Of a stretch of DNA of 64,000 nucleotides, positions 46,070 to 57,986 are shown in pieces (within the stretch, counting starts at the first letter, position 1; each line of letters opens with the position of its first letter). Source of the stretch: Astrocystis sublimbata. Taxonomy: Eukaryota; Ascomycota; Sordariomycetes; Xylariales; Xylariaceae. The notes beneath the pieces are model-generated. The model was given only the letters and a program-made list of their open reading frames with translations, had not been told where the DNA came from and ran no database searches. Both the position numbers and the translations under genes were made by a program. The stretch lies in assembly GCA_022453515.1 (NCBI GenBank), contig JAJNNY010000092.1, forward strand, positions 1 to 64,000. Direction: 5' to 3'.

Positions 46070-47077
46070 ATGTATCTACGCAGAACATTGGCCACGCTTT
46101 TCGGCGCCATAGCCTTGGGGCCGGAGCTGATCGCAGCCACCACGCTGTACATGTCGCCCAGCGGCAGCGACAGCAATACCGGCACCAGCGCGACCAAGGC
46201 TCTGGGAACCCTGGAAGGAGTGCTTGCGAAAGTCCAGGCGTCAAAACCGGCTGACGCTGTGAAGATTGTGGTGAGCGAGGGCACTTATGCCAAGCAGTCG
46301 GTGACCTGGAACTACTTCAACGGCGAACCCATCACCTTCACGCCCCCCTCCGGGGCCAAAACCAAGCCGATATTCGACGGCCAGGGCACGGGGCTGACGT
46401 GGTTCACCATGGCAGACAGCGCCAACGCCTCGGTGCCCACGAACCTACGCTTCAACGGACTCACCGTCACAAACTACTGGCTGGGCCTCGACCTGGGCCG
46501 CGACAAGGCGCCGGGCAACAGCTTCAACCAGGTGCGCAACATGCTCTTCGAGCGCGTGGGCGCCTTCTACACGCACAACCTGCCCAACGCCAAGGGCTAC
46601 GCGGCGCTGCGCCTGCGGCAGTCGAGCAACAACACGATAAGCGGCAACCGGTTCCATGGCGTCAAGAACTCCAACGCGGCCGACAGCGACGGCGACGGCA
46701 AGGACGAGAACCTGACGGGATACATCCACGCCATCTACGCGGCGCACAAGTCGCGCGGCAACGTCATCAAGGACAACGAGTTCAACCAAGTGACCGGCGA
46801 TGCGGTGCGCACGCGCGACGGCTCCGACAACAACCTGATCGAGGGAAACCGCTTTATCACGGCCGGGAAGTACTCGGCCTACTCGGACTGGATCGCCGAT
46901 ACGGGGTCGGAATGCCCTTCGTTCGGCAACCGCTTCAACAAGAACACGGTCGGTGACGGCTATTTCGGCCCCTTCAAGGCCGGCTATACGACGCATACCT
47001 ATGGCCCTGACGACCGGTGTTCCAATGGGGCCACGCCGCCAAAGCGCATCATTGAGTCGAACACGGTGCAGGGTTGA
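46070..47077 (+). CDS. Secreted right-handed parallel beta-helix protein (335 aa)
   Basis: The single exon starts with a signal peptide (MYLRRTLATLFGAIALGPELIAA). It then has the LYMSPSGSDSNTGTSATKALGTL motif that opens many secreted beta-helix lyases and hydrolases. Repeating N-x-I/F-x-x-N rungs follow: NNTISGNRFHGV, NVIKDNEFNQV, NLIEGNRFITA and NRFNKNTV, forming the coiled beta solenoid. A DSDGDGKDEN segment could bind calcium, as in polysaccharide lyases. The family acts on polysaccharides outside the cell. I cannot name the substrate, and a lyase activity is inference. GC-rich third codon positions and an intact frame indicate a functional gene. Confidence 0.85.
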   Translation: MYLRRTLATLFGAIALGPELIAATTLYMSPSGSDSNTGTSATKALGTLEGVLAKVQASKPADAVKIVVSEGTYAKQSVTWNYFNGEPITFTPPSGAKTKPIFDGQGTGLTWFTMADSANASVPTNLRFNGLTVTNYWLGLDLGRDKAPGNSFNQVRNMLFERVGAFYTHNLPNAKGYAALRLRQSSNNTISGNRFHGVKNSNAADSDGDGKDENLTGYIHAIYAAHKSRGNVIKDNEFNQVTGDAVRTRDGSDNNLIEGNRFITAGKYSAYSDWIADTGSECPSFGNRFNKNTVGDGYFGPFKAGYTTHTYGPDDRCSNGATPPKRIIESNTVQG

Positions 47078-48778
47078 TGCCAATGTGGATATCGACTGAA
47101 GCGTACTCGCATCTATTAGGCATTAGCGTTAAATAGAGCCCAAGGAAACGAGCAAGCAAGCTTGTGCCCAAGGTCCTTCAGCGTGAATGTATATAGGCGA
47201 CAACATGATTATATCGAGCACATTTCCCGCGTAGAGATCACGACAACTTGGTCGAGATGGTTGATCAACATGTATCAATCGTGATTTAGCCTGTAATCGT
47301 AATAAAGCTGTTAGAATTGACGGCGCAACCTCTATAGAGAGAACTCAAACCGTGGCGCAACTTCTCAAAAAGGGTGGTTTGCTTGGTTCAGAGTAACAAA
47401 CATCACAGCATCGCATGACGACGCGTGCTTGAAAAGATGGATCTTGGAACCGGTTTACTCATTTTGGACCATTCTCTTTCGATCAGAGTATGTATGGCAA
47501 ATGAATTTCGCGCATAGTAGCAACGAAGTCTGAAGGGTTGACGCTATGAATGATAATGACGAGCTGGAAAGGCTGAACCGTCGACAGCTTGAGTCGCTTC
47601 ATCTAGCACAGCCTGCGCGAAGGCATGATTTAGATCTCGTGGAGCTCTTTAGCTGGTTGTCCTAGTGGAGGCTTTCAGTATCTTTGGGATTTAGGGGCTA
47701 GTACCATGCACAAGCGTGGCACTACAATCCACATCACCTTGGAGGAAAGATGCCGCTAACCGAGGGCGGCAGCTACCACGGCAATACGTTTTACCTGGAT
47801 TCTTCGATCTTTTTAACTGGGTTTGTATTGATGAATCTATCAACTGATCCTACCTCACTTCTGCACACTCGAAGTTTATATAACTCCATCTAATACACTT
47901 CGTTATAGTACTTTCCGTTCTAAAATGAGCCCATTTCAGAGTGGTGAATACATCGCATTGCCTGTGTAACTACCCCATATGCACTTAGACACCTGAACGA
48001 TTCACAAAGCGAATTCCAGAACTTACGCAGGAGTATGAATCGTCATGTATGTTTCCCGAGCATTATGATGTATGAGTTCTGTAAGTGTGCCTAGTCCATA
48101 GAATAACTAGGGAGATAGCTCCATGCGTTTCAATTCCTAGCCACATCGGCCTCGAGACAGCGAAGGCGGCGGGGCTGACCGGCACGTGGAATTGAGAACC
48201 AAGCGGAGCTCCTAGATTTTTCAAGATCCCTTGTACAGCTTTTATTTGCGAAAGATAGAAAATACAAAAAGAAAACATCTTGTACGGAACATCGACTGCT
48301 GCACGTGGAGTGATCGTGGACTTTTTAGAGAAACTGCCGGAATGAGCTTGCCAAGGAGGATCATAGAATGGAGACTCATGATTTTAATATTTATGTAGGG
48401 GCTAAGCGAACCCGAATGAGGCCAAAATATTCCCCACAGAAGCTCTCGTTACAGCAAACCGAGCCCCTATGATTGGCGACCTCGGGAGTCGCGCGAACCA
48501 CGCCGCAGCGATGCATGCATGGCATGTACAGTTGCCGCATGGATGCTTAAATAATTGATTGAACCTTTGATTGAACCTCTCCTTGGCAAGGGTGGCCACT
48601 TATTTACGTACCTAGTATAAGATCTCATGAGCGCACCGTCAGAACGGCAAGATCGTGAGCTGATCGTTTCCACACTCGTTATACACCACTCAGTCACTCG
48701 CTAATAATTGAACCATACACTCATTATTGTCCAACTGAAGTCATTCTTTAATAAACACCTCAGAAACTAGCCAACAAG
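47078..48778. other. Intergenic region, no supported gene
   Basis: 1.7 kb with no coding I can defend; frames at 48063-48278 and 48402-48697 (minus) look random. The last about 100 bp (CTCAGAAACTAGCCAACAAG before the ATG) is a plausible 5' UTR for the next gene. Confidence 0.4.
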
Positions 48779-49530
48779 ATGAAGTACGCAACTGCCGCCG
48801 CTCTGCTGTCCCTGGCCTCAGCAGCCAGCATCGAGACCCGCGATACTGCCGATCTCAAGTTCGAGATCACTGACTTCTTGGCAGCCTGCGCACCCTCGAC
48901 CACTTATTGCTTGTTCGTATCCCTGTCGGGCCTGCGCTCATGTGCCCAACACCACGAGTAGGAATTGAAGCACTAACAATAAACCATTGAAGATACCAGA
49001 TCAGCATAGTCACGAGCGACAACCCCGACTTTACCATAAGCTGCGACGCAATGGGGGAGAGTGACAGTGGCGAGCTACCAGCCGTCAGCAAGACGCAGTG
49101 TGGAACATACACCATGTCGGTTGACAAGTCCGAGAGCGGCGATTTGGTCTTGACAGTGGGCGGAAAGAGAGGACGACTGTCGGGAACTCACACTCTTTCG
49201 AAGGACGATTTGACCTGGGCTGAGTTCGACGAGGATAAGGTGCAGGCATACACGGGCCCCGACCACTTCACCATCGACGTCACAGACTCTCGCGCCTCCG
49301 GATCAACTACCTCCAACACCGACGATGCTCCTACCACGTCAGTGTCGCCTGTCTCTTCAATGGCCTCTTCAACTGCTACACCCGCCACTGGCACCGATTC
49401 ATCCGAGCCATCTGCCGAAAGCACCACATCTTCAAGCGCCGTCAGTCCCACGGAAACCGGTGCTGCAACCCGCGAGATCGCCTACGGTGGTCTCTTCGCC
49501 GCGTTCGGAATCATGGCTTTAGTCTTTTAG
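48779..49530 (+). CDS. Secreted Ser/Thr-rich, probably GPI-anchored protein (227 aa)
   Basis: Exon 1 (48779-48924) encodes a signal peptide (MKYATAAALLSLASAAS) and a Cys-containing start (LAACAPSTTYCLF). Exon 2 (48993-49530) continues SIVTSDNPDFTISC and a compact domain with four visible Cys overall. A Ser/Thr/Pro-rich stretch (about 145-205) ends in a hydrophobic tail (IAYGGLFAAFGIMALVF) with no charge after it, the pattern of a GPI signal. The acceptor (ACTAAC branch, then GAAG) is clear. The donor that keeps the frame is GTCGGG, which is weak, so the exact junction is uncertain. The total, 228 codons, is in frame. It probably sits at the cell wall; function unknown. Confidence 0.75.
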
Positions 49531-49708
49531 ATAGGAACAGAAATGTGACATATTCAATATGGCCGAATACCAGATTATCCTTCTACGTCAAGCCAGGTTT
49601 TCAAAACCAAAAGAATCGAGTGTGAAACATAGATGAGAGGGTATATAAGATCTAATAAGAGTGGCTAGTATATAATACAAACAAGACGCATTCGGCTCAC
49701 GCCCCAGC
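49531..49708. other. Short convergent 3' spacer
   Basis: This 178-bp AT-rich stretch between the GPI-type gene (plus) and the SDR gene (minus) holds both 3' UTRs. Confidence 0.5.
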
Positions 49709-50712
49709 TTAAATCAACTCTTTCGCCCTCATCGTCTCCTTAACCCAATTTTCCAGTCTCTCCGCAAGCTCATCGTCCAACGCCGCAGCGCTCTGCCGCG
49801 ACGGTTCTCCGAAGCGATGGAAAATCTCCATATACGCGCCGCTCTGCTCCGGCTGCATATCCTGACTCGCCGCACAGAACAGACTTGTCCACGCGCCCTT
49901 GTCTGCGGGGTAGAAGAGGCCTATCATCATGAGTGGCGAGAAAATGCTAATCCAGCTCGAGTCTGCGCCGAGATTCGTCTTGACCAAGCCCGGATGCACC
50001 GACGAGACCCAGATCTCGCCGTCTCCCTTTTGCGCACTGCGGGAGCCGGGTCCGTATGTCGTATGTAGAGTCTTGGTGTGCAGAATGTTGGCGAGCTTGC
50101 TCTGCCCGTAGCGCGTCCAAGTGCTGCTGTTCTTGAGCGCCAAGTCGTCGAAGTGCACGCCGTCCTTGGGCGCGAGCAGGTGACCCGACGAGGAGAGGTT
50201 GACTATGCGCACGGTGCCGGGCGGGAGAGACTTTGCGGTTTGCAGCATCAGGGGAAGAAGGTGTTCCGTCAAGACCCAATGCGCAATGTAGTTCGTCTGC
50301 CACTGGGCCTCGTGGCCGTCTTTGGTCACTTCGAAGGGTGTCGCCATGATGCCTGCGTTGTTGATCAGGCCGTGCAAGGCGGTTTCAGTGGAGAGAAAGC
50401 GCTTGGCGGCCGCGACAACGGTGCTGAGATCCATGAGGTCCATCTGCAGGAGGGCTATGTCGGCTGAGGGATGTGTTTTCTTGATACTGGCTATGGCTGC
50501 GGCGCCCTTCTCTGCTGATCGTGCGCACATGTAAACACGGGCGTTGCGCTCGGCTAGTTGTGCAACAGTGCTGTAGCCTCTGTGGTTAAAGTGAGATTAG
50601 ATGCGGTCGTATTTGGCCTGAACTGAGTGAAAACTTACATGCCAGAGTTTCCGCCCGTGACTATAAACACTCTGCCCCTGAGGTCAGGAAGTGAGTCTGG
50701 ATGGAACGTCAT
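49709..50712 (-). CDS. Short-chain dehydrogenase/reductase (314 aa)
   Basis: Exons on the minus strand are 50712-50639 and 50579-49709 (intron 59 nt, GTAAGT donor), summing to 315 codons. The NAD(P)-binding Rossmann fold shows VTGGNSGIGYSTV (T-G-x-x-x-G-x-G, split by the intron), DLMDLST, NNAGIM, the catalytic Ser in NLSSSGH and Y-x-x-x-K as YGQSKLAN. VSSVHPGLVKTNL follows. An Arg after VYMCA (ARS) favours NADP(H). The sequence is of the retinol dehydrogenase/WW-oxidoreductase-like group common in moulds. Substrate unknown. All catalytic residues are present. Confidence 0.92.
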
Positions 50713-51406
50713 CTTGAGATTCGCCAAAAAGAGTTTGAAAAGGGACACTGAGATATAGAATGTTGCTATTCAGCTGATAGTAGATTGGATTGAATTCTGT
50801 GTGGATGGCGATATGAAGAGTCATAAAACCAAGGACAGCGTAAAGGTATTTATATCATTCTTGTCTATCAACAGGCCCCGGAGTACCTAATAACCTGAGT
50901 CTTGAATGTTGCTCCGAGCACGAAGAATCGTGAGCAAGCTGTATGACACTTTAACCAATCGCGTTACATCGTTGAATACCTCTCTAACTAAGATAGGATT
51001 GATCAAAGAGAAAGCCGGTCTCGCGGGGTGCGAGAGCGACCCGACGGTGTCAAGCGTAGATCTTGCTCTCGCATTCGAGGCTATTTCCACTTTTAGTAGC
51101 TACTTACGAGGACAGTTACGCATGGAGAAATTGACCTCAGTTGCTACGCAACATAGGGCTGGGCCATCGGGCCAAAACCCTGGGAGGGTGAGCAGGTTGC
51201 ATGACGCTAGACTTTCACGGGCTAGATAGATCACCACTGCTGACATCGTGCTAGATCGAGTATCAAGCGAGTTTAGTGCCTTGACGGCCTGAGCCCCTGT
51301 TTAGTGTCAGAGTCACGCTTGTGAGCAGACTGCATGAAACCAACGTGTTGGGTTGGTCGGGTCGGCGTCACTTAGACTTTTCATCACAAATCCATACGCA
51401 GTTCCA
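50713..51406. other. Divergent promoter region
   Basis: The 694-bp divergent interval between the SDR (minus) and bZIP/DUF3425 (plus) genes has no supported gene. The plus frame 50906-51229 looks random. Confidence 0.4.
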
Positions 51407-52484
51407 ATGTCTTCTAGAAGCACCGGCAATATGTATCACCCCGTCCAGGCAAAAGAGCCAATTATAGAACTTGCATTGATGCCACAGTTGGCTGAGGTAA
51501 GTCTGTACTACGTCCCGGCCTGCCCAGCCACACAAGCCATCCGGAACTAAGAGGGCACTGCTTGCTAACCGTGTAAAGGCAAGGAATAGAGACGATGACT
51601 GGACAGGAAGGACGGATGCTGCTGCACGCAGAAGGGCACAGACTAGGCTAAACACAAGAGCATACCGTTAGTGAGATTCTGCGATCGTCCTTCCCAAGAC
51701 AGGATCACTTTCAGAACTCCTCGCGTCTATGGCACCTAAGTTTCGAGACTGACATGCAACAGGGAAACGTAAAGCCGAATCAAAGAAAGCCGAAGGATCT
51801 AGTCTTGTGAATAGGGCATCGGAGACATCAGAAGCACTAGTGGAATGCTGGGACGTTGAGCGACAAACCGTCTCCACCGTCAAAACACGCCTCAAGCAAC
51901 GATACGATGCGAAAAGTCCTTTGCTAGCAGATAAACCCAAGACACGGAATTTCAATCTGGTCTTCCCTCTCTGTCCGGATAATCTCATCACCCTTCTTCA
52001 ATACAACGCCCTCCGCGCCCTAGCTGCCAACCGCACTCTGATGACGGGCATCTACACCACGCCGGCCGACTGTAACGAGGAGGTTGTGCACGTCCTCTCG
52101 TGCCCCCCGAACGACAGGATCCTCCCTCCCTCGCTACTGCCGACCGTCCTTCAGCAGACTGTGCTGCACGGCGACTGGATCGACTGGTTTCCGTGTGCCG
52201 AGGCAAGAGACCGCCTGATACAAGCCGCCGGCACATACGACGAGGACGACCTGTGGCTCGACAGTATTGGGGGGCTTTTCGAAGGCTTCCCTGACGACCA
52301 GGTTGAGAAAAGCGGCATCATTGCATGGTCGCCACCCTGGGATATTACCGGTTGGGAAATGTCGGAGGGATTCTTGAAGAAATGGGGCTGGTTGTTTAAA
52401 GGAGTGCCGAGGGCGTTCGAGGCGACGAACAAGTGGCGAGTGCAGAGAGGCGAAGAGCCATTCAATGTTGATGATTATATATAA
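51407..52484 (+). CDS. bZIP/DUF3425 transcription-factor-like protein (299 aa)
   Basis: Exons are 51407-51496, 51579-51666 and 51763-52484 (introns 82 and 96 nt), summing to 300 codons. Exon 2 and the start of exon 3 encode the basic region DAAARRRAQTRLNTRAYRKRK (about 43-63), split by an intron inside the Arg of AYR, as in fungal bZIP genes with DUF3425. The C-terminal two thirds (LVFPLCPDNLITLLQYNALRAL, then ARDRLIQAAG, then GFLKKWGWLFKG) is the DUF3425 domain. Two oddities stand out. The normally invariant Asn of the N-x7-R DNA-contact motif is Thr (QTR instead of QNR), and I see no leucine heptads after the basic region. It may bind DNA differently or act through DUF3425. It is divergent from the SDR gene, so shared control is possible but unproven. 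Confidence 0.88.
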
Positions 52485-53000
52485 ATTCCAGACAAAACTG
52501 TAATTGACGTCTGATCTTCTGCCCTATGTAGGTAGACCACCGAGCAACAGATCGGTTTTGCTGCTTGGCAACCCCGCAGCCCAATGAGCTCCAAACTACC
52601 TCTTCACATCTTCAGTCTCATGCCATACTAACAGCTAACTATCGTGATAGCCATCTAGGACTGGAGGCACGTGCAATTGATGGCGAATGATCCCAGCCCT
52701 ATGAATAGGTTGATTTATGTGCACGGTCCCGGGCCACAGCAGGGAACCAGCTAGATGCTGCAGACCCGTAGGTATCTATTGTCCAATCATCGCGCAGCTA
52801 CCGGCCGCTTTAGGATTCGGATCTAGTTGGAGCGGCTCCCAGCAACCGACGCCGACCAATTGGTGGAAAATTGGCCATGATGCAAGAGCTGTACATCTAG
52901 TCTCTTTTTATTTCATGCGATTCGTATGTAAACGATGTACTAGAAATACGCATGGAATCGGCGGTTCTCAATCTCCCAACAGGTTCACTGCACAAACAAA
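52485..53000. other. Intergenic promoter region of the GH43 gene
   Basis: 516 bp with no supported gene. It contains the bZIP gene's 3' end and the GH43 promoter. Confidence 0.45.
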
Positions 53001-54684
53001 ATGATGCTTCACAACTTGATCGACTCATTATCGGCGCTAGGCTTGGTGTTTGTGGTGGGCATATGGGCCACCATTGCAGCGGCACAGACGACAGACGCAG
53101 TCGCCAGCACAAGAGATGTCGCCGCAGACACATTCACCAATCCCATTATATGGGAAGATTTGGCCGACTTGGACATCTTCCGGGTGGACGATGCGTGGTA
53201 CTACACGGCCTCCACGATGCACTACAGCCCGGGTGCGCCCATCTTGCGGTCGTATGACCTTGTGAACTGGGAGTACATCAGTCATGCAGTGCCTTCACTG
53301 AGTTGGTCCTCGTCGTACGATCTAGCAGGGACGTCTCGAGCCTACGTGAAGGGCATCTGGGCCTCGACAATGCGCTATCGGAAGAGCAACGGAATGTGGT
53401 ACTGGATAGGGTGCATCGAGTTTTCCAAGACCTACGTTTATACCGCCTCTTCTGCCACCGGACCTTGGAGTCTAGCCACCACGCTAGATACATGTCTGTA
53501 CGACTGCGGGTTGTTGGTTGACGATGACGATACGATGTACGTCGCCTATGGCAATTCGCAACTCACGGTTGCCGAACTCTCTTCGGACGCCAAGAGAATT
53601 GTGAAGAGCCAAGTGGTCTACAACACACCTGGAAACATCGGAACTCTCGAAGGTAGTCGCATGTACAAGAAGGACGGCCAGTACTACATCTTCGTGACTC
53701 GACCGGCCAACCAGGAATGGGTCCTCAAAGCCTCCAGCCCATTTGGATTTTACAGCATCAAGGTTCTCGCCGATTCCGTCTCACCTCCCGTTGGCGGGGG
53801 CGGCAACCCTCACCAGGGTGGCCTAGTCGACACCCCCGACGGCAAATGGTACTATGCAGCGTTCGAGGATGCCTATCCAGGTGGCCGCATTCCCGTCTTA
53901 GCCCCAGTAACCTGGGGATCCGACGGGTTCCCAGTCCTCACCACGAGCAACGGGGCATGGGGCAAGACATACCCCATGCCCGCGCCCGCGCACCCCTTGG
54001 GCTCCATGACAGGCACGGATTCCTTCGAAGGGACATCGTTAGGGGCAGCATGGGAATGGAACCACAACCCCGACACATCCAAATTCACCATCAACAACGG
54101 CCTGACGCTTTCGACAGCAACAGTGACGAACGACTTATACCAAGCCCGTAACACGCTAACCCATCGCATCCACGGGCCCACATCGACAACAACAATCGTG
54201 CTCGACACATCGAACATGGCGGCAGGCGACCGAGCCGGTCTTTCGCTGCTGCGACACCAGTCAGCCTACATCGGCGTCATTAACGACGGAGGGTCGTTTT
54301 CCGTCGCCATGGTGAACGGGATAAGTATGAGTTCGAACTGGGCGACGCGAAGCACGGGGTCGACGGCGGCGAGCAAGCCGATCTCCAAGGGGAAGGTGTA
54401 CCTGCGCGGAACCGTCAACATAAATCCTGGTGCGGGGCGGACGGGGTCTTTTAGCTATAGTACCGATGGGAATACCTACACGCCGTTGGGGTCTTCGCTT
54501 ACGCTGAACAACGACTGGCAGTTCTTCATGGGCTATCGCTGGGGCATCTTCAATGTGAGTCATCGGTGCTAATTACTTACGAGCATATCTGTGTGTGATT
54601 TGATGAGGACATGACTGACATTGCCTTTAGTTTGCTACTTCGAAACTTGGGGGATCTGTTCATGTTGAGTCCTTCACTGATTAA
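53001..54684 (+). CDS. Secreted glycoside hydrolase family 43 (535 aa)
   Basis: Exons are 53001-54554 and 54631-54684 (intron 76 nt with CTGAC branch), summing to 536 codons. The short last exon adds FATSKLGGSVHVESFTD. A signal peptide (LGLVFVVGIWATIAAA) precedes a five-bladed propeller starting TNPIIWEDLADLDIFRV. Asp56 in ADLD is the likely general base and Glu217 in EGSRMYKK the general acid. GNPHQGGLVDTPDGKWYY is a conserved blade. Residues about 345-535 form the C-terminal beta-sandwich found in xylosidase/arabinofuranosidase-type GH43. The enzyme inverts at xylosyl or arabinosyl linkages in hemicellulose; exact specificity is not readable. With the CE1 esterase 9 kb upstream it suggests arabinoxylan use. 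Confidence 0.92.
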
Positions 54685-55572
54685 TATGGCATGGGCTAAA
54701 GCCCGTTATCTGACTGTGTTAGGGTGATCACTCGTTGTTGTTGTCCACTAGGTAAAAACAGCAACGTGTACAGTCAGGAAGCGCAGAACATTGAAGCCAA
54801 TTAGGATTCAATCAGCAAACAATCCCAATAATATTCGAAGCAAAGAAAGCATCATTGTGAGAGCCAGAAAGAGGTTCCAAAAGCACGCGAATACGTCACG
54901 GATGCACGTTGTAATGCCCCGAAACACTGCGAACATGAAGAGTTAATCTGTATTGCGTCAAACATACAACCCAATGTAGACATTACCCTGCTGCTTTCAC
55001 CAGACAAGTGGAGTTGGTCATATCATGCATAGTCGCAGCCCTACATAGTGAGTGGGTGGGCTGCCAGCCCAGAGAGTCAGGGGTTGACGATGGTGTCAAG
55101 ACACATTAGAAGGCAGCTCTCCATCTACGCACACTAATTACTTACTGAAAATAGCAGCACTCTGTCTTTCAAGTGTAATGATTCAACAGTTCCTGCATTA
55201 GTACTATGTAGCCGCGCGGAGCATCCTTGTGGGCGGCTCATTCGACTTATCCAACCCGTAAAGACTGCGCCGGGCTCCATCTCCGCTACGACCGAGCAAT
55301 ATCCCCATCTTTCTATCAAGGTGGCAGACTTATAGTCTGGGCTATACATAGTATAATATCACGTAGTTCACCACGCGTGCTGGCCGTTATCATTACCTGC
55401 AAACCAAGAAGTCCCCTAAAATCACTGCCCCTACCTTACATATGATGAAGCGCGAGTGTGTTGTAGATTTGCAGTTCAGTTATCTCAGATGTATCCAATC
55501 TACCTATTCGTACTTACCCCTTCTATACCCAAAGCCGATAAACGAAACATCATTCTACTAGGAGAGAGTATG
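54685..55572. other. Convergent intergenic region
   Basis: 888 bp between the GH43 and HET genes. The frames at 55134-55349 and 55227-55445 have no support. Confidence 0.45.
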
Positions 55573-57986
55573 TCAAACCAGGGCGATCTCACGAAGACTG
55601 GATTCGCCACCCCAAAGATATAACACCCTAGACCTATATTCCTGGTCCAAAGTGTTAGAAAGAGTCCGCTCCGTCCAACTGGACGGACACCAACTCCCCT
55701 CAAAAATGATCTCCTTACTAACACTTCCCCATAGGCTCTGAGCCTCGAAATAACCAATACGACGATAAGTCCCATCTTCGTTTCTAGCAATGAGGAGCCC
55801 ACAAGGCCCCCCAGCAGGTCCTGTCTCTGTTAGGCGCACCGCTGCATGATGGCCTACGATCAGGAGACTCAAGTCGACGTATTTGCCGCGTGGAGGGTAA
55901 TGATCCCTACTGCTCGGTACCTTCTCAGCGTTGTCCACCCCGATGTAGGAGGTTACCAGCATGCTAGACAGGTCATCCACCCGACTGGCATTCTCGCGTT
56001 TAGTTCCCGCGACTAAGGCTTTCTGATCCCATGATTCAAAGAATCCAAACCGACCCCGAAGCCGATAGTCTGACGAGAAAGCGGACGGGGACTTCGATAC
56101 CCCCAGTATATCTGCCCGGTGGTCATTGATAATCACCTCCGGCACGGAGGCTATCAACGCTCTTATGTGGAGGGTGGCCGATTCCACTGCACCGTACTTA
56201 TCCCCCTCTATCTTATGCTTTAGGTTATATTCGAATTCAAAATCGCTGTCTTTGAAGACACTCTCATGTGGGGTGTAGATTGCTCGTCGGCTTGAAACCC
56301 AGCTCCACGACGGCTGGAAATTAGAAGGAATTTCGCTCATATCTTGAACGTCATGGAAGATATCTTCATGCCATAAGAGTCCCCGATATAGATCAGATCT
56401 CCAGAGGCCACAGACATAATCGTCTTTGAGAGCTTGGGCAAATCCCTTGGCAATACTAGCAATCGCAGGAAGTCGGTCATCTTGGTACTTTATCCTACGC
56501 CGTGAATATTCTTGAAGTATGGTTGTCCAGATGTCCCAAATTTCTTCCAGGGTATTGTAACATGATATCACTTGATTCACTATCTGGACTGCCTGGTCGT
56601 GAGATTTAGAGCTGATCACTGATTTGTTCTCTTCGAACCAAGTGGAGTCCAAACGGTCGTTATCCACGTAGTGGACTGTAGCATTACAGCAAGTCCACGT
56701 AGTATCTCGAAGGCCGAATTGCAGTCGCCTTCGAGAAACAATACTTTCTTGAAGTGTCCATGCTCGCTGAGACCAGGGCTCTATTGAGTGACCTTTCATT
56801 TCGTATTCGATAACTCCGGTTGGTATAAGTGTAACGGTGCCGTCTTGCAAAGGACTGTTCATGTTGAAATGTGGTAATTTGAAAATGAGGTGAGACTGCG
56901 AGCTACCGGCAGCCTCCCGTCTGGAAAGGAAACTTTCTTGCACACTCGCCGCTCTGGATGGTATCAGTGTTAAAGTAGCGTTGTGGTAAATTTCGTCCAT
57001 ACGTGCTATTTCAGTTGTTGTTATCTCTTTATCACTATCCCCATCTTTGTCACCCTGTATAATACAGAGAGAATCTATCCAGAGGTATTCAAATCCAATT
57101 TGTCTTGTGACGTGGATTGCTTCTTGAATAGCATTATCGAGCTCTGCTGATACGATACCCTTAAGCAGCTGTTGCTTGTTTTTTCGTGAAAGGAGAGTCT
57201 TTTGCGTGACCCCCCAACAATAAGATAGTGCCACATATCGTACTTTGGGCTTTCCGGTCGTATTGATAAGATGAATAGGATCTTTTCCTATTGCCAAAAG
57301 AAGCGTCGGGAGTAGTAGTGGTAAACGTTCTATCCCGCATTCATGTTTATCCGAACATGCTTTGAGCCAGGAACAAACAAGCTGGATTGATTCGTTGGTT
57401 GCAGGGTTCGTATTGATTGGACACTTGAAGCTTAGTCCGTCTTGAGATTTCCTTCCATCTAGGCATCATGGGTGAGCGATGTTCAAGTTCAACCATGGGG
57501 GATGAAGCATAAGATACCTGGTTGCTTGAAACAGCAAAAGTCTACGGTATGTTGTTTGTTTTTGTAGAAGAAACCAGCGCAAATGTAGATTTCGCTAAAC
57601 CATAGTTTGAAACGTATGGAAATGGGAATGGTAGTTTGCTCCACGGCAGCTACGGAGTGCACTGAAATTTCAGATTGCGAAATGGAATGCCAAATATCCG
57701 ATTCCTCGCTATCGATGCCTTGAAAGCGGTTGAGCCTCTTGCTAAATAAGGCAAACCAAAGACACCCCTCAGCGGCGAGACGATGTATTTCGTCAATCTG
57801 CATCGAGATTTTGAAAAAAGTTTCATTCTCATCCCAGTCAAGAAGTAAAGTCTCTGGGACCACGAACTTTTGGCAATGGCAACATGAATGCGCTGAAGAG
57901 TACTCATCCGCCACAAGTTTCCGCTTCAGAGCGAGAACTTCGGCATTGCCATCTGTGAGGCAGACCGTGCCGATTCGTTTAGACAT
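55573..57986 (-). CDS. HET-domain protein (heterokaryon incompatibility), 784 aa
   Basis: Exons on the minus strand are 57986-57518 and 57458-55573 (intron 59 nt, GTATCT donor), summing to 785 codons. The first exon is a Cys-containing N-terminal region typical of these proteins (SCCHCQKFVVP, EGCLWFALF). The HET domain follows with YVALSYCWG, IGFEYLWIDSLCIIQGD, MDEIYHNATLTLIPS and WSQRAWTLQESIVSRRRLQFG, all four canonical blocks in order. The rest is the usual divergent C-terminal region with Trp-rich FQPSWSWVSS. HET domains trigger programmed cell death when unlike fungal strains fuse. Many genomes carry dozens, and the allelic partner is not visible here. It lies about 450 bp from the retroelement block, a common setting for such fast-evolving genes. 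Confidence 0.93.

Noticed and set aside
46399..47083. Long frames on both strands inside the beta-helix gene
   Set aside because: GC-rich third positions create open shadow frames; only the frame with the signal peptide and N-x-I/F rungs is meaningful.
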